DNA of 64,000 nt from Massariosphaeria phaeospora (lineage: Eukaryota; Ascomycota; Dothideomycetes; Pleosporales), in assembly GCA_011032825.1 (NCBI GenBank), contig JAADJZ010000022.1, positions 248,001-312,000 of the forward strand. The letters are read 5' to 3'. Both the position numbers and the translations under genes were made by a program. Below the pieces are notes generated by a model. The model saw only the letters and a program-made list of their open reading frames with translations, made no database searches and was not told the DNA's origin. Shown here piece by piece: positions 55,406-64,000 of this stretch; the first letter of the stretch is position 1, and each line of letters starts with the position of its first letter.

Positions 55406-58400
55406 GGGGGAGTAGGTATGCGATAGCTACGAGGTTACGGTAAGTTAAGCTAATAGTATACACATAGAAGTTACTTGAACACGCATAGTCCCAACACGCA
55501 CCAGTAAAGCAAGGACTCTAACATGTATTTTAATCAACACTGTCTATCTAGTCTTACTCCCTACGATTCCTATGTTGTCCTATCCCCAACTACATACATA
55601 CATCCTCCACAGGCTGGTAGCTAGGCGTTGAGCACTGTCTCGTAGCTGTTATACGCTGTACTGCATGCATTTAGTAACAACTTCTCGGCCGCATAGCGGT
55701 AGGAACCTGCACTTCGCTGCTATGTGCTGTATTGGAAACGCTTGCTGCGACCGGCGTGATAGCGAGTATGCGGTGTAGAGTTGCTTCTGCTGTATCCTAT
55801 AGTATCCGTAGTTATAGTCTATTTACCTGTTGATTCGCTAGCGTGTGCATGTTTATGTGATTGAAACTTGACTTGGGCCAGCGAACTTCATTACATAGAC
55901 ATGCTAACACGTACGTGTCTAGGCATTTCCAAGTTTTAGATTAGCAGTAGCAGGACGTACTACCTTTCCTGTCGCACACGTATTGTTGACTTCTAGAGAG
56001 ACGTAACGTGTAATAAGGTAAACCAACGAGACATAGTAGCATACAATAGTAGAACCAGGCGAGTCGTAGATCAAGGGAGTAACGAGACTAGCGTACGGGC
56101 AAGAAAGAGCAGGTGATATAAGACCGGAGAAGGAATGAGATCAGAGACGAATAAATCCAGGGCGATGTCTGCAAGAGCGAGCGCCTCCAAGAGACTATCT
56201 GATTGAAGACCCAGTCTACAGGCAAGTAGTAAATAGTAGTAAGAATTTTTGCTGCACTGCTGTTGCCAACAGAGGCGCGAGTTGGCCAGTAGACTTGCGT
56301 GCGTTTTCGGGTCGTTGCTTCTGTTTAAATCCGTATATAGCTGTAACGAGTAGAAGAACGGGGTTCACGGAACGACGAGGTCGTCTCCTTTTCCGTTCGG
56401 ATAGGCTGCCGGATGAAGTACATGTAAGCTAGCTATAAGGAGTGACTTCGATCCAAGGTAACGTTTGCGTAGAATACGAGAGTGTCCGGTTTTATCATCT
56501 GTGGGATAGTAGTGCTTTTATCGACGATAAAAGGAAAGGGCAGCTATTTCTTATGGTAGAATGGTACACAGCCGTTGAGTGCTAGGATAAAGGCCGGCTT
56601 GCGGGTTGATCGTACTGAGTTAGTTCGTAAGAAACGAATGAAGAAGATGGCATCTAGTTTCTGACGGCGGCATATGACTAAGTGAGGTGCTGCGTCGATG
56701 GAAAGACAGAGTAGCTGAATGCAAGATGATGCGCATGCTGTAAACAAAACACGTCCGTTGTCGGTCTCTCGAAGAGCCACGGGAGTCTTAGGAGGCGGTC
56801 CTGGAGTTATCTGCCGATATTGACTCACTGAGGGTTTCCATTTGAGATCTGTACGTGTGATATACCTTGTTGAGAGATTTGTGGTCAATTCAGACCATTC
56901 TGGGTCTTCGCGCACAAAGTCTTTCAGCACTCATGACCCGAACTGGCGACTTACCCATTGCTAAGCATCTTCTCCCATGGGTAATTAATTTGAGCCCAGC
57001 TTTGCTTGAGAAGTCGGAGTCGGAAAGTTTTGCGCCGTGTTCCACGCTTGATATCATGGTCCGATGTTGTTGTTTCAGACTCCGCAATTTGGCGTGCCGC
57101 ACCAGAAGACTGGGGAAGCATGGCTTTGAAGCAAGCCAAAAAGCGCCAAGTGGTGCTGTTCCTAGATGTGAAGTTTATATCCTCGTTGCAATTCCACATC
57201 GAGCGGTTGTGCGTTTTGAGCTATGTGGGACGAGAACGAACCGACGTCAGTTTTTGAATTTGATGTAACAAGCCTGCGCAGTCGAATGGCTACATTCGGA
57301 GGTAAATCATATATTGATTTGGAAGGAAATCTTCAGGCTGTTTCGGTCACAGGTTGATTGAAGCGTGTAATTTTAGTTGAGTTCGGGGACTGGTGTGGGT
57401 CGTTGCTGTGGAGAACAATGACAGAGCGGACTGCTGTTGAAACGTTCCATAAAAGCGGGGAGAAACTGTATGTTTCAAGAAAGGATACGCCTGGTCGTTG
57501 AAGTGGCAAACACTCTTGAAATACAACGATATTTCGACGTGGCCGTGACGAAACAATATGAGAGGCAGTATGGAGAATAGACAAAAGGAAACCAGTTTGC
57601 GATGAGATTTCGACGTGCCATAGAGACCATGGTCCATACTTGAGTGGATGTTTTGGCCTCCTCGGATTCTATGCAGTGGTACGTGACCGGACTGCTGGTG
57701 CTATTATCCGTAAAGACGAGTGGGGAAGCAGAGCTGTTTGGTTTCCCTGTAGTCTTCCATAAACCGAGTGTATCAGGCGGCAGATCCTCCACTCTCGCGT
57801 GGTAGATATGCACTACCATAGCATGAGCTGCTGTGGTGACCCGGTCACAATCTCAGCAGGGCACCGTCGGGGAGTACCATCTTCTCGTGCGACTATAGTC
57901 GATTGGCCTGGGTCCTGCGATCACATATGCGGCCAAACAGTTCTTCTCCGGAGTGCGAACGCTGGCAGAGAAACCGAGAGTAGGTAGAAGGAAAGCATAC
58001 ACTGGTGTCTGGCTTGTAGCCGGGTCCAACGCTCTTCTCTGTACCTTGTATGCAGTAGACGGGGAAACATTCACCAACAGCGCCCGTTGCTCCTTTATGG
58101 TGTTGTACCTGAATTGCTTCTGCTCCCAACCATGCCGGCCTAGCCGAACCTGTTGGGACTGTTAGTTCAATGTCGTTCCCAACGGTCAATGGAGGAAATC
58201 TTTAGGGCGCGCCGATTCCGCACGGAGTATGATGCAACATCTCATCCTGAGGCAACACATTCTGCAAATTCAAGCACCGCAGAACCAACAAGAGAACAGA
58301 AGGCCCTTTGACGATGGTGTGTCGGTCGAGGCTTGGCATTGCCTGTGTTCCTGCGGGGCGGGCTTTAACGAGATGAGTCCGCGATGGTGAGACAAGTTTC

Positions 58401-60303
58401 AGCCATGCAAGACGAGCATCCCCGGCCTTTGAAACGAAAGCCAACACGAGCGGCGGAGGCCAGGCAAAGCACTCGGAAGTTCGGACAGAATAATCAGCGA
58501 ATTCTTGCGAATATTACTCGCAGCCGTTGGCGATGTGCGATGGTACTGGGTTCGTTATTACCACCGAGGATCGCACCAGAAGATGACGAGAATTGGCTGC
58601 CAGGCCTGCGGGTAGATGGTATTCGCCGCCTATGCACAGATGACTCGGACCGGCAGCAGCTCGCGCAGGCGGCATTCCGATCGCTGGGAGGTAGATGGTC
58701 TATGGCAGTCTATGCGCACCCCGCGATCGACGTGCTGCTCTGCGCGGGTGAAGGCAGTCCGCACCGGCCGTTAGATCAATGCGCGCCATTTATTAAATTT
58801 AGAAGGGGAGCAAGTTAGCAACAGCTGTTCCGTGGCTGAGGCCGGGCGTCGCGTCGCGCGTCGGGTTGCGTGCAGCCAGCGGGTCGTCGCTGAGTGGTCA
58901 TGTTGGCGCCAACTGGGCTGCGGGCTGTGACTGGTCTGGCGCGGCCAATATAAACGCTATTGGGGGTGGAGAAGGTGTTGCGGTGTGCGGTGGGAGGCGC
59001 GCTGGAGCAATGAGAGCGCGCAGATGTTTCGTTCTGGCCGCCGTGGGTGCTAGCGCCCTTCCTGCGCTGGGGCAGCCGCCGTTGTGGGTGGTTGAGGTTT
59101 GTTGTCCGCTGGCGTCCCATGCCCGCTTATGGCTGATGTCGGAGGGGGTGGTGGACGGCGAGACGGCCAGTTCGCTGCCCGCCAGATGGCCAGCGTGGCG
59201 GAGGAGGGGCGCGACGGGCGGCGGACGAGACCAGCTCGACGCTGCTGGGTGCTGGTGAGAGTAATAGCGCATGGCTATCGGCGTTTCAGCAGCAACTGAG
59301 GGCTGCCGGCGTGCGAGGACGGCCGGGCAGGGCTAGACATTGGACTCTGGCGCTGCGCGGGCGCCCCTGACTCGGCGGCCTGTGCGCGGGCTCAGGGCTC
59401 CTTCCTCGCAATCGCCCGCCAAGGCCGCTAGGGCGCCACTCCTGCCTGCTGCCGCAACCCTCCCAGCGGCCCAGCGCCGGCTTGATCATATACGCCCACC
59501 GCCGCCCGAACCCATCGCTCGCTCTTTGCTCCTCGGTCTCTCTCTCTCCCTCTGGCCTCCCAGCTCGCCCCTTCTCTTCCCCAGCCGCCTTCGCTCTCTA
59601 CCCTTCTCTGCTCTTGACGCAGCTTCTACATCTCTTAGTTGTTCCCGTGCTCCCAGCCTTACCCATACTAATCCCGATCCCTTTGTGAGCACGCACGCCA
59701 GTCCCGTCGCTCCTCGCAAAAAAGAGCCCGCAAGCCGCAAGCCGACCGCCTCATACGACTCCCGCCTTGCCAGCTCTTGGTCCCGTCCTTGACCGCTTGT
59801 GTATTCAGCCTTAGACAGCTACTTTTCTCTTCACACCAATCTTCGTCCGCCTGCCTGCTTGCGCGCCTTCTGGTCCGGCCCTGCACTTGCTCGCTCCTGC
59901 CGCACCTCGCATCCGCACTTGTCTCGCCCGGAATCCGCAGCCACGACGACCGAAAATTCCTGTTAATATCTCCAACTGCTTTGCCCGTCGGCCGGTATTC
60001 GATATCTCCCCACTACAGCACAGATCTGTACGATCCTTAATTTTCTAATCTGCAACCAAACGCGTCTGCCTGCCAGCAAGCCTTCTATACAATTCCCGGT
60101 CCCTCGAGTTTCGGCGCGCCTTCTTGTTCTGCGCCTCTCACCGTCTGTTTCGCTGCACTTGGCCCGCTTCGATTCTATATCCTTTCTACCCGTCTCCGCT
60201 AGGACGTCTTCGACAACTCCAGCAGGGCTAATCAGAGCCCCTTGATCCTTCGATCCCCACCTGAAGTACCCCAGCAAAGGACACGCATTTTTTAGACAGC
60301 ATC
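55406..60303. other. 4.9-kb region without a supported gene
   Basis: 55.4-58.3 kb is of moderate GC with many short frames, and a few of 100-140 codons on either strand lack domains and clean starts. From about 58.8 kb it becomes GC-rich, and from 59.5 kb it is a pyrimidine-rich leader of the next gene. No repeat family or transposon ends were recognised. Confidence 0.5.
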
Positions 60304-61989
60304 ATGAGTTTGGACGCTGGCGGTCTTGCTCAAATGTCTTACAACAACCTCCAGCACAATGGGGGTATTGGTGTTCCCACCGCAGGCTTCGCCTCTCGCG
60401 GCAAAGGCGCGTCGCTGAAGCGCCTGAGTGTTGCCTCGCCCCCCAACGTTGCCTCAATCTCCGAGAATTCGGCTGAGATGGCTACTCCCCGCACGAGCCG
60501 CTCTCATCTACTCGCCGGCCTGCGCACTGCTCCGAAGACTCCCACGTCTGCCCAGCCCCCTGCCTCGGCTCCATACGGACAGCGCCAACACAACATGGGC
60601 AACATGGACACCGGTCGGTATGCGCGACAGAGCTACAATGGAGCCAAACAGGGCGTCCCCCAGACCGCTATTGGGCCTGGATTCTCCAGCAACAATCAAT
60701 TCAACCAGCAGCCGATCTACGAGCAAGTCCTAGCACCACCTACTATCGAGTACGATGATGGTGACATGGATCCTAACATGGCTGCTCAACTTCTCGCCGC
60801 TGAGATGTATCTGGCCCAGAGACAGCAGCAACTCCAGCAACAACTCCTGAACCTTACCGCGCAGCAATATGGAGGCCTCAACATGAACAACGGACTGCGA
60901 CAGTCGCAGCCCTTCCCGCCGACCCCTTTCACCCCACAGCTGAACGCTTATGGGCAGTTCCAGAACAACTCAACTGTCCTTGAGACTGGTCAACCCGGCG
61001 TCTACCTCGCATACAACCAGCTTACTGGCCAGTATAACTATGTGACAGACCCGAACTTCCAAATGCAAGCCAACGGCAGCGATTTTCATCCCCACATGAT
61101 GTCTTCCAACCTCTCGCATTCCCCGCCACCGCCAACACCCGGCTACGCTGCATCTCCACCCAAGGTTGACACGCCCGTGCTCCAGGTATCTCCCCCTAAC
61201 GAGTCCCACCCAAGTCCATGGAGTCGCAGCACTTCTCCCCCGAAGAAGACGATTACACCCCCCCAGGATGTTCTCCCGCTTCCACCGCCCTCTGCAAATG
61301 CGTTCCGTCGCGGTCATAAGAAGACTCTATCTTCGCTCGCAGTGGATTCAAGGGCTGACACTCCGGAAGGTCCCAAGTCCGCTCTTACGCGCCCAGTTGG
61401 ATTCCCGGCAACTCCTAGCACCGGTACCTTTGGCCCTGGTCACTCCCGCGCTGGTGAGCATCCTATCCGACAACCCAGGGGTCCCCCACCTCTCGAGGAA
61501 CTTCAGGTCAGCCCCACCATGAAACATGAGGGTAGCAAGAACTTCGCCACCCGCCAGCGCCGCCAGGCCGTGAGCAATCTGGTTCGCGCAGGCATTGGCC
61601 GTCGCGGACACCGTGCCGAGAGCGCTGGAAGCATGACCCCCGGGAGCGAGACAGAATTGTCTTTTCCATCGGACAACGACTCCGACAGCGTTCGTAGCGC
61701 TGGGAGTGGCAGCCTCTCCGGCAAACCAAGCATCGGTAGCCTTCGCGCTGTTGCCAATGGCGCTATAGGTTCGGAGAGGAAGGCCTCGAGGGACAGGTCA
61801 GACCAGTCCCGTGAGCGAACTTCTGTTGATGGTTCCTTCGTCGCCAGCAGCGTGACCAGCGATGACGGTGTGTCGGTTGGTGGCGGTCTTGTTGAAATTC
61901 GGGTCGAAGAGCCGCAACCGACCGAACGCCGGAGGACACCCAAGCTCGTGCTTACCAGTGCTGAAAAGCGGAAGAGCTCGATGTTTTAG
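60304..61989 (+). CDS. Uncharacterised disordered Q/P/S-rich protein, 561 aa
   Basis: Single exon from ATG 60304 (MSLDAGGLAQMSYNNLQHNG) after a leader of up to 800 nt. The protein is almost entirely low-complexity. A Ser/Arg basic patch near the N-terminus (SLKRLSVASPPNV) is followed by a glutamine-rich helix with coiled-coil character (AAEMYLAQRQQQLQQQLLNL). A repeat-like YLAYNQLTGQYNYVTDP motif, P-rich stretches with many S/T-P sites, a basic helical block (KNFATRQRRQAVSNLVRAGI) and a C-terminal TPKLVLTSAEKRKSSMF complete it. The basic helical block and the last 20 residues look like the most constrained parts and resemble uncharacterised proteins I recall from other Pezizomycotina, which is a weak memory only. 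Long leader and S/T-P sites suggest a regulated, phosphorylated protein. Function unknown. Confidence 0.8.
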   Translation: MSLDAGGLAQMSYNNLQHNGGIGVPTAGFASRGKGASLKRLSVASPPNVASISENSAEMATPRTSRSHLLAGLRTAPKTPTSAQPPASAPYGQRQHNMGNMDTGRYARQSYNGAKQGVPQTAIGPGFSSNNQFNQQPIYEQVLAPPTIEYDDGDMDPNMAAQLLAAEMYLAQRQQQLQQQLLNLTAQQYGGLNMNNGLRQSQPFPPTPFTPQLNAYGQFQNNSTVLETGQPGVYLAYNQLTGQYNYVTDPNFQMQANGSDFHPHMMSSNLSHSPPPPTPGYAASPPKVDTPVLQVSPPNESHPSPWSRSTSPPKKTITPPQDVLPLPPPSANAFRRGHKKTLSSLAVDSRADTPEGPKSALTRPVGFPATPSTGTFGPGHSRAGEHPIRQPRGPPPLEELQVSPTMKHEGSKNFATRQRRQAVSNLVRAGIGRRGHRAESAGSMTPGSETELSFPSDNDSDSVRSAGSGSLSGKPSIGSLRAVANGAIGSERKASRDRSDQSRERTSVDGSFVASSVTSDDGVSVGGGLVEIRVEEPQPTERRRTPKLVLTSAEKRKSSMF

Positions 61990-63228
61990 GGGATACATCG
62001 GTGAATTGGGAACCCATGTTGGGTAGAATCCCGAGGCAGGCCTTCACCTTGTCTACATCGGCGGCGTCCGTTTCACGCGCCAGTCTTACGGCCATTACGA
62101 TCTGTTTCCTGTTGTTTTTTGTTACTGTTTGCATTGGGTAGGTTCAAACTGTGTTACCTCTTTTTCTGTGTGTGACCACACCCCAAACGCACGGCACGGC
62201 GCAGACCTTTCCCGGTGTTGAATCAAAGGAATCGCCTCGCCTGACACGCGTTGGGATGTGGGTCGCACCAGAACATTTCACTTCGTCGCCTCCGCGGTCC
62301 TTCAATATGCCTTGTTGCTTGTTGGATGGTCTTTTGAGGCTCCTTTTCTGACTTTCTTATCTTCGATATTCGCGAACTGTTTTAATGAGTATTCCGATTG
62401 TTTCTCATTCGGAGCTCCTACAAGAACGGATACACATGGTACTCAAATCCAGTAGTGGGGCGGAAGGTTGACCTTGGGTACCAGATTCGGACACCGAGCT
62501 CCAAGCCTGAGGCTAGGGGTTCTTGCATTCCTTTTGCTTTTTTTTAAGAGTCGATGAAGACGGGATGCCTTACCGCTGCTGCTGCTCTCTCCAGGACAGA
62601 GTCCCTGGCTCGGCCCACAGAAGAGAGGAGTAGTTGCGGTATCTGTGAAAAGGTGGTCGGATATGATCGATTGAGAGTGGATTACGTAGGATAAGAACCT
62701 GAATGCTATCACACTCGTTTAAAGCGTTGCTTCTTGTCTGGTGAACTATATGCAGGGACTGATGCGCTGAGTCTCGCAGGGCATGTTCCTGCACACTCTA
62801 CACCAAAATGCCACGTGCACCTAGAATTGTATACAGACAGCGCAATCAAACAGGCTCAATAGTAGCTGTAGCTATCATATCTCTGGTTATAATCAATATT
62901 GGTCCGTAGCTTACTATACGCTCAACACGGGTATAGGGCCTTTAGGATAAGGAATCGCTTTTTCGGAGAAATCGTGCGTATGAGAGCCCGTCTTTTGCTG
63001 ATCACCGTTCACACAGGATGTTGCGCGTCAGCTAGGATCGGCAAACACGGCGTTGGCCACGGTCTATCGATAAGCGTCACAAGGCGGGGCAACGTCTAGT
63101 GTAAACAGCCAAATTTCTCCACCCAAAGACGGGCCACGACTCCTTCCATTTCCCGCGCACCCAACGTCCTCTGGAACTTTCATAATCCATCTATCACAAG
63201 GCCATCCATAGGTTACACACCTGCAGCT
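61990..63228. other. Intergenic region
   Basis: 3' flank of the Q-rich gene and promoter of bud32. No gene seen. Confidence 0.6.
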
Positions 63229-64000
63229 ATGGCGCCCTCAGCAGACATCGCAATAGAACCTATTGCTCCTATCGAACCACCAGCTCCCTTAGCGCCTCTC
63301 CACGCACTCCCACCGCCGTTCACAGACTCCAACCTAGAAGTGCTGACCCAAGGCGCCGAAGCCCTCGTCTACAAAACCACGTTCCTCACGCCCGCCACAC
63401 CCTGCGTCGTCAAATACCGCCCGCCCAAGCCCTACCGTCATCCCACGCTCGACAAGCGCCTTACCAAAACCCGGCTACTGGCCGAAGCTAGAGTGCTGGT
63501 CAGGTGCAGAAAAGAGGGAGTCGGGGTGCCGGGCGTGCTTGCTGGCGATTGGGACAACGGCTGGTTGGTGCTGGAGTGGATCGAGGGGATGACGGTGCGC
63601 AAGGTGCTGGATGAGTGGGCGGATAAGGTGAAGAGGGGGGATAAGAAAGAAGGGGATGACGAGATGTTGGGGGTTATGAGGAAGGTAGGGAGGGCGGTGG
63701 GCAGATTGCATGATATTGGGGTCTGTCATGGGGATTTGACGACTAGCAACCTCATGTTGCGACAGCCATCGTCATCCACAGAGCACGCCTCACCGTTATT
63801 TCAGCATCGCGGCCACCAGACTGTCTCAGCAATGCGGGAGGCAGCGATGGACGGCGCGGACGGCTCAGAGCCTTCTCCTCCACAGCCACAATCTGAACTT
63901 GACGGCGATATCATCTTGATAGACTTTGGTCTTGTCTCGCAAACTATACAGGACGAGGACAGAGCTGTGGACTTGTATGTGCTTGAACGCGCATTCTCGG
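63229..64000 (+). CDS. bud32: KEOPS complex kinase/ATPase Bud32 (3' truncated by window)
   Basis: Starts at ATG 63229 (MAPSADIAIEPIAP) and is open to the window end, 257 codons without an intron. Bud32 is the small atypical kinase of KEOPS, needed for the t6A modification of ANN-decoding tRNAs. Motifs: an abbreviated glycine loop (LTQGAEALVYKT), catalytic Lys in CVVKYRPPKPYRHP with the family's KRLTKTRLLAEARVL helix, catalytic loop HGDLTTSNLML, metal-binding DFG in LIDFGLVSQTIQDEDRAVDL, and the start of YVLERAFS. About 48 extra residues of S/P/E-rich sequence lie between SNLMLR and the DFG strand, and the N-terminus is P-rich and longer than in yeast. The C-terminal Arg/Lys-rich tail lies beyond the window. 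Confidence 0.95.
   Translation, partial: MAPSADIAIEPIAPIEPPAPLAPLHALPPPFTDSNLEVLTQGAEALVYKTTFLTPATPCVVKYRPPKPYRHPTLDKRLTKTRLLAEARVLVRCRKEGVGVPGVLAGDWDNGWLVLEWIEGMTVRKVLDEWADKVKRGDKKEGDDEMLGVMRKVGRAVGRLHDIGVCHGDLTTSNLMLRQPSSSTEHASPLFQHRGHQTVSAMREAAMDGADGSEPSPPQPQSELDGDIILIDFGLVSQTIQDEDRAVDLYVLERAFS

Noticed and set aside
58384..58818. 144-codon plus-strand frame in the 55-60 kb gap
   Set aside because: No domain, no splice partners, uneven composition; not strong enough to call.

Overview
This is a 64 kb piece of a nuclear chromosome from a filamentous ascomycete (Pezizomycotina). The signs are short introns (mostly 46-60 bp, with GTAAGT-like donors and TAG/CAG acceptors), single-copy genes on both strands without operons, long pyrimidine-rich leaders, and genes typical of the group: NsdD GATA factor, SREBP with a DUF2014-type C-terminus, Dsc1/Tul1 RING ligase, Fzo1, Bud32, cyanase and an NmrA-like protein. 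A dothideomycete is my best guess, from general resemblance only. I rebuilt exon structures by hand from frame, splice sites and family similarity. No rRNA, tRNA, CRISPR array or intact transposon was seen. Layout: 1-9 kb holds the 3' end of a fungal transcription factor, a phospholipase D (minus), cyanate hydratase (plus) and a six-finger C2H2 protein (plus). 9-18 kb holds a rhomboid protease, the Dsc1/Tul1 RING ligase and the mitofusin Fzo1, all on minus. 18-25 kb holds ESCRT-III Vps2, a PP2C phosphatase and the AMPK gamma subunit Snf4, all on plus. 25-32 kb holds two uncharacterised proteins and glutamate-cysteine ligase (minus). 32-41 kb is NsdD (minus) with very long gene-free flanks, including about 5.8 kb upstream. 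41-50 kb is the accessory part: an NmrA-like gene, a broken repeat-containing Ulp1/C48-like gene, a second broken gene and an orphan open frame. 50-55 kb holds the SREBP transcription factor and a HAD hydrolase (plus). 55-60 kb has no convincing gene. 60-64 kb holds a low-complexity Q-rich protein and the 5' part of the KEOPS kinase Bud32. The most striking feature is functional. In fungi, membrane-bound SREBP is activated by the Golgi Dsc E3 ligase (catalytic subunit Dsc1/Tul1/DscA) together with a rhomboid protease. Here a rhomboid gene and the Dsc catalytic subunit are same-strand neighbours about 1.3 kb apart, and SREBP itself lies about 36 kb away. Whether this is a conserved linkage or chance cannot be settled from one window, and this rhomboid does not look like the compact Rbd2 type known to cleave SREBP. 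Other points of interest are very small first exons (6 nt in vps2, 11 nt in gcs1), a stop-free intron in fzo1 that plain ORF calling would translate, a tandem splice acceptor made of 9-nt repeats in the PLD gene, a dispersed degenerate repeat whose copies differ mostly by transitions (RIP-like), and decaying repeat genes at 43-47 kb.
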